Origin: Clostridia bacterium
GTDB taxonomy: Bacteria > Bacillota > Clostridia > Oscillospirales > Acutalibacteraceae
DNA: 62,121 bases
Assembly: GCA_017465825.1 (NCBI GenBank)
Contig: JAFTVI010000032.1
Coordinates: 1 to 62,121, forward strand
Direction of reading: 5' to 3'
In this document: positions 44,271 through 51,895 of the stretch, one piece after another
Layout of the letters: each line of letters starts with the position of its first letter
Position numbering within the stretch: position 1 is the stretch's first letter
Notes under the pieces: generated by a model
What the model saw: the letters and a program-made list of their open reading frames with translations, nothing else
What the model was told of the DNA's origin: nothing
Databases searched by the model: none
Translations under genes and position numbers: made by a program

Positions 44271-44750
44271 ATGTTTATATTATCATTAAAGTCATTAAAA
44301 GGCAAAATGCTGCTGCTCGTTGCCGCTGTTGTTGCGGCTGTTATCGTGCTTGTTATTATGAATTCAGGCAACACACCTGCGCAGGCATCACAAGCGGACA
44401 GCATACTTAATTTTTCAGCCGATACTCAGGAAAACAGGCTCAATTTCATTTCACAGATCGGCTACACGGTTGAAAATGAGCCGATAAGTGTGAAAGAGGT
44501 ACTGATTCCGAGTGAATTTGACGAAATTTATACTCAGTACAATCAGTTACAGCTTGAGAGCGGCTTCGATTTAAGCAGCTACAGCGGCTGTGCGGTCAAA
44601 AAATGGACTTACAAGGTTACCGATTATCCCGGATACGAAAACAGTGATGCAATACAGCTTACGCTACTCGTTTATAAAGGGAAGATTATCGGCGGTGATA
44701 TCTGTTCAACCGAGCTTGACGGATTTATGCTGCCGCTGTTTACAAAATAA
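44271..44750 (+). CDS. DUF4830 membrane-anchored protein
   Basis: 159 residues. An N-terminal helix (12-29) anchors an extracellular DUF4830 domain (ENRLNFISQIGYTVENEP, IPSEFDEIYTQYNQLQ, GYDL-like FDLSSYSGCAVKKWTYKV). Function unknown. Start ATG 44271 behind GCGAGGTG. Lies 13 bp before rsuA. Confidence 0.75.
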   Translation: MFILSLKSLKGKMLLLVAAVVAAVIVLVIMNSGNTPAQASQADSILNFSADTQENRLNFISQIGYTVENEPISVKEVLIPSEFDEIYTQYNQLQLESGFDLSSYSGCAVKKWTYKVTDYPGYENSDAIQLTLLVYKGKIIGGDICSTELDGFMLPLFTK

Positions 44751-44763
44751 AGGATTATGAATT

Positions 44764-45477
44764 ATGGCAAAAGAGAGAATTGACAAGTTAATAGCCTCTC
44801 AGGGGATGCGTTCACGCTCCGACGCCGCAAAAATTATCAAAAGCGGAAAGGTCTGCATCAACGGTGCTGTTATCAAAAGCACCTCATTCAAGGCTGACCC
44901 CGACACAGATTCAATAGTAATTGACGGTGAGCGTTTTGCATACAAAAAGTTCATTTACATTATGATGAACAAGCCGCAGGGCGTTGTAAGCGCAAGCCGC
45001 GACCCTAAGGAAAAAACGGTTGTTGACCTTGTGCCCGAGGAAATGAAACGTCCCGAATTGTTCCCTGCAGGAAGACTTGACAAGGACACGACGGGCTTTG
45101 TGCTTATTACAGATGACGGAGCCTTCGCCCATTACATTCTCTCGCCCAAACATCACATAGACAAAACCTATCTTGCAACCACAGATACAATAATTGATGA
45201 AAGCTATCTTGAGCAGATGCGAAACGGGATGGCATCGGGGGATGAAGTCTTTTTACCTGCTCAGATTGAGCTTTACGAAAATACAGACTCCCCTGTTTAT
45301 AAAATCACACTGCACGAGGGAAAATATCATCAGATAAAGCGGATGATTGCCGCAACGAATGCAACACTCCTTGCGCTCAAACGGATTTCAATGGGTGCAT
45401 TATCTCTTGACGGTTCACTTTTACCCGGTGAATGTAAAGAGCTTTCGGACAAAGAAGTTGCACAGCTTAAATCATAA
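44764..45477 (+). CDS. rsuA: 16S rRNA pseudouridine synthase RsuA/RluB family
   Basis: 237 residues. An S4 RNA-binding domain (1-60) precedes the synthase domain with the catalytic Asp in PAGRLDKDTTGFVLIT near 105, then LHEGKYHQIKRM. The RsuA branch modifies 16S U516, the RluB/RluE branches 23S rRNA; GRLDKDTTG fits the group but does not decide between them. Terminator follows. Confidence 0.88.
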   Translation: MAKERIDKLIASQGMRSRSDAAKIIKSGKVCINGAVIKSTSFKADPDTDSIVIDGERFAYKKFIYIMMNKPQGVVSASRDPKEKTVVDLVPEEMKRPELFPAGRLDKDTTGFVLITDDGAFAHYILSPKHHIDKTYLATTDTIIDESYLEQMRNGMASGDEVFLPAQIELYENTDSPVYKITLHEGKYHQIKRMIAATNATLLALKRISMGALSLDGSLLPGECKELSDKEVAQLKS

Positions 45478-45483
45478 CACTGC

Positions 45484-45518
45484 GCCTTTTGTTCTTTTTT
45501 CGAGCAAAAGGCATTTTT
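45484..45518 (+). terminator. Terminator after rsuA
   Basis: GCCTTTTG, 13-base loop, CAAAAGGC, ATTTTT. Confidence 0.8.
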
Positions 45519-45597
45519 ATTAAAAAAAGCATTGTGAAAATATACAACTGTCAATTTGTATCAAAGAATCGGCATAATATTGTTAAAAATTAATAGT

Positions 45598-45622
45598 TTA
45601 ATATTCTATTTTAGAATATTAA
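45598..45622. promoter_or_regulatory. Perfect palindrome upstream of the CdaR-like regulator
   Basis: TTAATATTCTA-ttt-TAGAATATTAA, 11 perfect base pairs, no T tract, 154 bp before the gene. An operator is more likely than a terminator. The rest of the 298-bp gap is AT-rich; TTGCAA and TAAAAT with 16 bp between (near 45668-45695) are a possible promoter. Confidence 0.5.
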
Positions 45623-45775
45623 CACACTTTTTCTTAATTTTTTCGTATTTTTTTGCGAATAACTCTTGCAATATCCCGAAAAATGTGTAAAATGTATAGT
45701 ATGGCAATAGTAATATTGCATAAATCATTGTTTGGATATTTTTTATGTTAAGAAAGAGAAGCAGGAGGATATTTT

Positions 45776-46864
45776 ATGTCAAACAGATTATTTCAGAGCG
45801 TGATTCACCAGATGAAGGATTCCATTGACAGACCCATCGGCGTTATAGACGAAACAGGCACAATTATTGCCTGCAGTGAGTTGGGCAGAATCGGTGAGGT
45901 TCTTGATTCATCTGTCAGTGAAAAGGTTTTCCCCGGCACAGAAATAGTTGTTGTGAACGATATGGTATTCAAGAGCTTCGGCTCACCCATTCATCCCGAA
46001 TACGCAATTTTTGTTGATGGTGCTGACGAAACAGCTCAGAGATATGTGGGCGTACTTACTGTTGCGGTAAGCAACATCAAGCAGTATTACGACGAAAAGT
46101 ATGACAGAGGCAACTTCATAAAGAATGTTATGCTTGACAATATTCTCCCCGGTGATATCTGCATCAAAGCAAGAGAGCTTCATTTCAACAATGAGGCTAC
46201 ACGCGCAGTCCTTCTTATCAGATTAACAGAGCCCGGTGAAGTGCCGATTTTTGACGTTATTCAGAATCTCTTCCCCGATAAGACGAAGGACTTTGTTGTA
46301 AATATCAACGAAACAGACATTGCGCTTGTTAAAGAGGTCCGCCCCAACATCGAATCCAAAGACCTTGAAAAGCTTGCGCGCTCAATTGCCGATTCACTCG
46401 GCAGTGAGTATTACACTCACACACTCGTTGGTATCGGTACTGCCGTTACCGGCATAAAAGAGCTTGCCCACGCATTCAAGGAAGCACAGGTTGCTCTTGA
46501 GGTCGGCAAAGTATTCGACACCGAAAAGACAATTGTAAGCTACGAAAATCTCGGTATTGCAAGACTTATATACCAGCTTCCCACAACTCTTTGCGAAATG
46601 TTCCTCAAAGAGGTATTCAAGAGAGGCTCTATTGACAGTCTTGACCACGAAACTCTTTTCACAATACAGAAATTCTTTGAAAACAATCTTAATGTTTCCG
46701 AAACATCAAGAAAGCTTTTCGTTCACAGAAATACTCTTGTATACAGACTTGAAAAGATCAGAAAGCTCACAGGTCTTGACCTGCGCGAATTTGACGATGC
46801 AATCGTATTCAAAGTAGCGCTTATGGTTAAAAAATATCTTGATGCAAACCCTGTAAAGTATTAA
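45776..46864 (+). CDS. CdaR/PucR-type transcriptional regulator
   Basis: 362 residues. The N-terminal sensory part (IDRPIGVIDETGTIIACSE, 18-36, a CdaR/PAS-like ligand region) and a GGDEF-like central part (LVGIGTAVTGIKELAHAFKEAQVAL) lead to a C-terminal HTH of the PucR type: LFTIQKFFENNLNVSETSRKLFVHRNTLVYRLEKI near 300-335. Regulators of this kind control sugar-acid, purine or amino-acid use; the inducer is unknown. Strong AGGAGG site. No target operon is adjacent. Confidence 0.82.
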   Translation: MSNRLFQSVIHQMKDSIDRPIGVIDETGTIIACSELGRIGEVLDSSVSEKVFPGTEIVVVNDMVFKSFGSPIHPEYAIFVDGADETAQRYVGVLTVAVSNIKQYYDEKYDRGNFIKNVMLDNILPGDICIKARELHFNNEATRAVLLIRLTEPGEVPIFDVIQNLFPDKTKDFVVNINETDIALVKEVRPNIESKDLEKLARSIADSLGSEYYTHTLVGIGTAVTGIKELAHAFKEAQVALEVGKVFDTEKTIVSYENLGIARLIYQLPTTLCEMFLKEVFKRGSIDSLDHETLFTIQKFFENNLNVSETSRKLFVHRNTLVYRLEKIRKLTGLDLREFDDAIVFKVALMVKKYLDANPVKY

Positions 46865-46983
46865 TTAAAAAAATTCATTTGCCGTTTTCAACTCTCGAAG
46901 TACCTCGTACGGCTCCGGAGCGCAGAAAGCGGCATATTGCGTAATTTAATCACGGTTTGCAGAAATCACAAGAAGGGACAGCT

Positions 46984-48123
46984 ATGGTAGAATTAAATTC
47001 CGTTTCAAAGACCTACGGCAAAACCTTTGAAGCACTTAAAAATGTTAATCTCACTATCAACGACGGCGAATTTGTTTTTGTTGTGGGCGCATCGGGCGCA
47101 GGCAAAAGCACATTCCTTAAGCTGATAATGAGAGAGGAAGTTCCCACTTCCGGCACCGTTACAATCAACGGCTACAATCTTAATAAAATGAAAAAGCGTG
47201 ATGTGCCTTATTTCCGCCGCACTATGGGTATAGTTTTTCAGGATTTCAGACTTATCCCCGATATGCGTGTGTACGATAACGTGGCTTTTGCGCTCAGAGT
47301 TACAGGCACAAAAGAAAGAGAAGTCAGAAAAAGAGTTTCCCACGCGCTGGGTATGGTAGGACTTCTGCCCAAAGCGCAGTCACTGCCCAATGAATTATCG
47401 GGCGGCGAACAGCAGCGTGTTGCAATTGCAAGAGCACTTGTAAACAACGCAGACCTTATAATTGCCGACGAGCCTACGGGTAATATTGACCCTGCTATGG
47501 CAACTGAAATTATGGATCTTCTCAACCATATCAACAAAGCAAACGGCACAACGGTAGTTATGGTTACCCACGCTCACGACCTTGTGCGTCAGTACGACCA
47601 CAGAATCGTTGTTCTCAAAGAGGGTCAGATTATTGCAGACGGCTACGATAAAGAGAAAATGCTTCACCTTATCAATCCGGACACGCCTTCATCGGATGCA
47701 GGCTTCTACAATGCTCCCAACGAATTCAACGACGTTGAAAACTTCATTTCTCATTACGGTGAAGAGGATGCTCCTCTCGAGGACACAATCCCCGAGGCTC
47801 CCGAGCAGGAAGAAGTCAAAGCTGAAACAGTTGTTCCCGCAACTGAGGAAATCAAAGAGCTTGCAGAAGAAATCATTTCCGCTGTAGAAGAGGATAAAAA
47901 ATCAGACACACCGTATTCTGTAGCAAACGACAAAGAAATCAGCTCAATTCTTGCGGCATTTGCGGCAAGCAACGCATCACGCTTAAAAAAGGCTAAGGAT
48001 GCTGTTGAATCGGCAAAAGAAGCTGTCATTGCTCAGGAAGAAACAGAAAAAGAAACAGATAATCAGGCTGACACATCTGCCGAAGCAGAGGATGAAAACG
48101 GAGGTGACGGTCTTGAGTCGTAA
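46984..48123 (+). CDS. ftsE: Cell-division ATPase FtsE with a long acidic tail
   Basis: 379 residues against about 225 for usual FtsE. The ATPase (1-229) has Walker A GASGAGKST (35-43), signature [15 protein letters not shown], Walker B LIIADEPTGNID and FtsE-type FRRTMGIVFQDFRLI. Residues 230-379 are an extra tail rich in Glu, Ala and Ser with no recognised domain. FtsEX relays division-ring signals to a cell-wall hydrolase. Start ATG 46984; overlaps ftsX by 11 bp. Confidence 0.9.
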   Translation: MVELNSVSKTYGKTFEALKNVNLTINDGEFVFVVGASGAGKSTFLKLIMREEVPTSGTVTINGYNLNKMKKRDVPYFRRTMGIVFQDFRLIPDMRVYDNVAFALRVTGTKEREVRKRVSHALGMVGLLPKAQSLPNELSGGEQQRVAIARALVNNADLIIADEPTGNIDPAMATEIMDLLNHINKANGTTVVMVTHAHDLVRQYDHRIVVLKEGQIIADGYDKEKMLHLINPDTPSSDAGFYNAPNEFNDVENFISHYGEEDAPLEDTIPEAPEQEEVKAETVVPATEEIKELAEEIISAVEEDKKSDTPYSVANDKEISSILAAFAASNASRLKKAKDAVESAKEAVIAQEETEKETDNQADTSAEAEDENGGDGLES

Positions 48124-49051
48124 AAACAAATTCAACAAAGGTCGTTTCAATATCCGCTATCTTACAAAAGAGGGCTTCCGCAACGTAAGAATACACAAGC
48201 TGATGACGATAGCATCAGTTACCGTTATGCTCTCTTGTATGATGCTCATTGGCGGCGCATATTTACTTTATGAAAACATAAATTCGCTCATTGACAAGGT
48301 CGGTGAGCAGAATGTTGTAATGGTTTACATCCTTGATGAAGCAACCGAGGAGCAGGAGGCTGTGCTTGAACAGCAGATAACCGCTACTGAAAATGTCAGG
48401 GACTGCGAATTTGTATCAAGAGATGAATCCTATGCATCCGTACTGGAAAGTATGGGAACATCAGCAGAAGTTCTACAGGGTATAGACAGCAGTATACTCC
48501 CCAACGCATTCAAGGTTACAGTTTCGGATATGGAACAGTTTGACACAACCGTTTCACATCTTTCAGCACTTGACAATGTACTCAATGTACGAGTGAACGG
48601 TGAGCTTGCCGAAAAAATAGCCACGATTCAGAATGCAGTCGGTGTTGTAAGCATTACTGTTGTGCTGATTCTGCTTATAGTTTCACTGTTTATTATTGCA
48701 AATACTGTACGAATCACAATGTTCTCAAGAAGTCTTGAAATCAGCATTATGAAGGCTGTCGGCGCAACGAACTGGTTTATCCGCTGGCCCTTCCTCGTTG
48801 AAGGTATTATTATAGGCATTATTTCGGCGGCAGTATCTTACGGACTTATTTTTGCTCTGTACTGTGCCGCAGAAAAGTTCCTTGCAAATATGTTCTCCGT
48901 TCTCGGCAACTCAATAGTACCTTTTACCGACTGTATGTGGACTCTGCTTATTGCATTTATGGCAACGGGCATTATTACGGGAGCATTAGGTTCCTGTATG
49001 TCTTTGGGCAAATACCTTAAGGAACACGGAAAGGTGGTCACAAATGAGTAA
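48113..49051 (+). CDS. ftsX: Cell-division protein FtsX
   Basis: 312 residues. Four membrane helices (near 30-52, 182-205, 227-255, 275-298) with a large outer loop between the first two, the PcsB/EnvC-binding loop. N-terminal FNIRYLTKEGFRNVRIHKLMT is typical. Start is a TTG at 48113 behind GGAGGTGA; no ATG fits. Overlaps ftsE and the M23 gene (8 bp). Confidence 0.9.
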   Translation: MSRKNKFNKGRFNIRYLTKEGFRNVRIHKLMTIASVTVMLSCMMLIGGAYLLYENINSLIDKVGEQNVVMVYILDEATEEQEAVLEQQITATENVRDCEFVSRDESYASVLESMGTSAEVLQGIDSSILPNAFKVTVSDMEQFDTTVSHLSALDNVLNVRVNGELAEKIATIQNAVGVVSITVVLILLIVSLFIIANTVRITMFSRSLEISIMKAVGATNWFIRWPFLVEGIIIGIISAAVSYGLIFALYCAAEKFLANMFSVLGNSIVPFTDCMWTLLIAFMATGIITGALGSCMSLGKYLKEHGKVVTNE

Positions 49052-50348
49052 TTTTTCAAACAGGAAAAAAATACTTGCTGTACTGCTTACTCTCACACTC
49101 CTTTTCACTACTGTTACCTGCTATCAGTTTTCAGCATCGGCAGAGGACAGCAAAATTGACGAATACAAAGACAAAATCAGCGAATACGAAGAAAAAATCG
49201 ACGCAGCTCAGGACAAGATCGATTCTCTTAAAGGCGACATCAACGAAGTAAAAAACTACATTCAGGAGCTTGACAAGCAGGTGGCAATGTATCAGGAGCA
49301 GATAGACGCCTATCAGTCCCAGATTGATGCTTATCAGGTAAAAATTGATGATTACGAGGCTCAGAATCAGGAGCTTGAAAATCAGATTTCCGACCTTAAT
49401 GATAAAATCGCTGAATATAACGAACAGATAGAAGAAATGAACAGGCAAATCGACGAAAAGTACGAGGAGCTTAAGGATATTATCCGTACAAACTTCATCA
49501 ACGGTGAGTCAAGTGCGCTGGAAGTTCTTCTCTGCTCGGATGATTTCTCCGATTATCTTACAAAGGTTCAGTTTCTCAGCAGTCTTGCAGATTATCAGCA
49601 GGGATTGATTGACGGAATAAATGCAGATATGGAGAATGTCAACGCCACTATAACAAAAATTGAAGAAGAAAAAGTTGTAATTTACGATTTGCAGGCTGAA
49701 ATTGATGCTAAAATTGCAGAAATCGAAGTAATGCAGACAGCTGTTGAAGAGAATCAGAATGCTGTTGAAGCAAATCAGAATCTTATTCTTGAAAAGGTCA
49801 ACGAAAACAGCAACTATCTTTCAAAGCTCAACAGCCAGAGCTCCGGTTACAAAGACAAGATCAAGCAATACGAAAAAGAAATTGCAGAATTTGAACAGCA
49901 GATTGAAAACCTCATTAAATCCGAGGCATCATCGGGTTCGGGTACTCTTGCAGATTCATCCGGCCTTATCTGTCCTCTTCAGTATTCGGGAACTTACGTA
50001 AGCTCACCCTTTTACAGAAATTCCGACGGCTCTTATCACGGTGCGCTTGACCTTTGTGTTTCCGGCGGCACTTACGGCAAAACAGTATCATCGGCAGAAG
50101 CCGGCAAGGTTATCACAGCCGCATATCATTGGAGCTACGGCAACTATGTGGTTGTTGACCACGGTAACGGTCTTTCAACTCTTTATGCTCATTTAAGTTC
50201 CATTTCTGTATCAAAAGGACAGTCCGTATCAAAAGGACAGACACTTGGCAAAGCCGGCAGTACGGGTAATTCCTCAGGTCCTCACCTTCATTTTGAAGTA
50301 CGTGTAAACGGCTCAAGAGTAAATCCCGCGAATTATATAAGCGTATAG
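49044..50348 (+). CDS. FtsEX-linked M23 murein hydrolase (PcsB/EnvC-like)
   Basis: 434 residues. Signal peptide 1-32 (FSASA-ED), long coiled coils 35-140 and 195-300 (EnvC/PcsB-like), then an M23 domain (320-434) with metal ligands in HGALD (His332, Asp336) and HLHFE near 413-417. The zinc ligands are present, so it may be an active endopeptidase rather than only an activator. Translational overlap with ftsX fits the FtsE-FtsX-hydrolase complex for septal wall splitting. Confidence 0.9.
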   Translation: MSNFSNRKKILAVLLTLTLLFTTVTCYQFSASAEDSKIDEYKDKISEYEEKIDAAQDKIDSLKGDINEVKNYIQELDKQVAMYQEQIDAYQSQIDAYQVKIDDYEAQNQELENQISDLNDKIAEYNEQIEEMNRQIDEKYEELKDIIRTNFINGESSALEVLLCSDDFSDYLTKVQFLSSLADYQQGLIDGINADMENVNATITKIEEEKVVIYDLQAEIDAKIAEIEVMQTAVEENQNAVEANQNLILEKVNENSNYLSKLNSQSSGYKDKIKQYEKEIAEFEQQIENLIKSEASSGSGTLADSSGLICPLQYSGTYVSSPFYRNSDGSYHGALDLCVSGGTYGKTVSSAEAGKVITAAYHWSYGNYVVVDHGNGLSTLYAHLSSISVSKGQSVSKGQTLGKAGSTGNSSGPHLHFEVRVNGSRVNPANYISV

Positions 50349-50357
50349 GAGCAGACT

Positions 50358-51293
50358 ATGCACAAAAAGATTTCCGTAGGTCTTACGGTTACAATTTCCG
50401 TTATTGTTCTTGTTATTACTGCTGTATTTACCACTATCATAACAATGACAGCTTACAGCAAAATTGTGTCGGACATTCCCGAGCGGGAGCATATGTACGA
50501 CAGCATTTCGCAGATTGACACACTTGTAAGAAACAATTATTACGGTGATGTGGACGAAAACGCAGTAAACAGCAGTATTGCACAAGGCTATCTGAATGCG
50601 CTCGACGGATATAATGAGATTCTGTCGAAAGAGGAATATGAACAATATAAGCTCGAAAATTCCGGTATTGACGAAAACGGGAATGCAATAAAAACCGTTA
50701 CCTATAAAAAATTCGGCACATCGGGATATGTGAAATTCCACGGTTTTAACGACAATACTGCCGAAGAATTCAAAAATGCTTACGATGTACTGATGAGCAA
50801 CTCCGTTACATCTATCATACTCGATGTAAGAAACACCGACAGTATCAACATTCAGGCGGCTGTTGATATTATTGATATGATTGTCCCCATTGCCTCCGAC
50901 GGCACGGGTGCAATCGCAACGGCAAAAGGCAAGGACGGAGAAGCAATAAAGGTATTCTCATCGGATTCCGACAGTATTTCAATGCCGATTGCTGTTATCG
51001 TAAACAGGAACACATCCGGTGCGGGTGAACTGATTGCCTGCGACATAAGAGATTTCGGCAAAGGCTCTGTTGTGGGTGAAACCACAAAGGGTAACTGCAC
51101 TTATCAGCAGATTTTTGAGTTATCAGACGGCGGTGCGGTAATTTTAACCGTTGCCGAGCTTATTCCCTATATGAGCAGCAGCTACAACTCAGTTGGAGTT
51201 ATTCCCGATTATACAAGCGTACAAGCCGAACAGACTGATGATCTGAACAGCGACACTCAGTTTTTGCAGGCTTATGCTCTTGTAATGTCATAA
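50358..51293 (+). CDS. PDZ-less S41-family protease-like protein
   Basis: 311 residues. An N-terminal membrane helix (8-31) precedes an S41 (CtpA-type) fold. The catalytic pair is visible: Ser220 in NRNTSGAGELIA and Lys244 in VVGETTKGNC. The PDZ domain normally between residues 100 and 190 is missing; the protein runs from KEEYEQYKLENSG straight into KKFGTSGYVKF. The DLRNNPGG motif is DVRNTDSI. Activity is uncertain. Placed 9 bp after the M23 gene, it may process division-site proteins; inference. Confidence 0.78.
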   Translation: MHKKISVGLTVTISVIVLVITAVFTTIITMTAYSKIVSDIPEREHMYDSISQIDTLVRNNYYGDVDENAVNSSIAQGYLNALDGYNEILSKEEYEQYKLENSGIDENGNAIKTVTYKKFGTSGYVKFHGFNDNTAEEFKNAYDVLMSNSVTSIILDVRNTDSINIQAAVDIIDMIVPIASDGTGAIATAKGKDGEAIKVFSSDSDSISMPIAVIVNRNTSGAGELIACDIRDFGKGSVVGETTKGNCTYQQIFELSDGGAVILTVAELIPYMSSSYNSVGVIPDYTSVQAEQTDDLNSDTQFLQAYALVMS

Positions 51294-51301
51294 AATAATT
51301 A

Positions 51302-51335
51302 TTCGCAGTTTATAAAAAAGACTGCGAATTTTTTA
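51302..51335 (+). terminator. Terminator of the ftsEX operon
   Basis: TTCGCAGT, loop, ACTGCGAA, TTTTTT. Confidence 0.88.
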
Positions 51336-51346
51336 TGCCGTATATG

Positions 51347-51375
51347 TTGAAAATACCTAAAAATTATGATAATAT
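51347..51375 (+). promoter_or_regulatory. Promoter of ybaK and the mannosidase gene
   Basis: TTGAAA (51347-51352), 17 bp, TAATAT (51370-51375), 27 bp before ybaK. Confidence 0.6.
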
Positions 51376-51402
51376 ATGTCTTATTGAGGGATGTGATAAC
51401 AA

Positions 51403-51879
51403 ATGGCAGATAAAGCCAAAACCAACGCTATGCGCAAGCTTGACGCATTAAAAATCAAGTACACTAAGCATTATTACACCGATACGGGTGCAATAAGCGG
51501 AACAGAGGTTGCCGAAGCTCTCGGTGAAGAGCCGCAAAAGGTGTTCAAAACACTTGTTACGACAGGCAAATCCGGCAATCACTATGTTTTTATGGTACCT
51601 GTTACTGGTGAACTTGATTTAAAGAAAGCGGCTGTTGCGGCAGGCGAAAAGAATATTGAAATGCTCCCTATGAAAGAGCTTTTACCGCTTACAGGCTATA
51701 TTCACGGCGGTTGCTCCCCCGTCGGTATGAAAAAGGCATTCAAGACCTTTATTCATCACTCGGCAGATAACTTTGAAACAATTTTTTGCAGCGGCGGAAA
51801 AATCGGATTTCAGATCGAGCTTCCTTTATCGGAATTAATCAAAGCTGTTCCGATAAAATCCGCTGATATAATCAAATAA
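51403..51879 (+). CDS. ybaK: Cys-tRNA(Pro)/Cys-tRNA(Cys) deacylase YbaK
   Basis: 158 residues. YbaK/EbsC fold with the conserved VFKTLV lysine near 47, MVPVTGELDLKKAA, GYIHGGCSPVGMKK near 98-111 and the C-terminal GGKIGFQIELP. It hydrolyses mischarged Cys-tRNA(Pro). Located 16 bp before the mannosidase gene. Confidence 0.92.
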   Translation: MADKAKTNAMRKLDALKIKYTKHYYTDTGAISGTEVAEALGEEPQKVFKTLVTTGKSGNHYVFMVPVTGELDLKKAAVAAGEKNIEMLPMKELLPLTGYIHGGCSPVGMKKAFKTFIHHSADNFETIFCSGGKIGFQIELPLSELIKAVPIKSADIIK

Positions 51880-51895
51880 AGTCAGGAGAATAATT

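Noticed and set aside
46865-46983. Structured RNA between the CdaR-like gene and ftsE
   Set aside because: There are small palindromes (GTACCTCGTAC) but no stable long fold or terminator that I could see.
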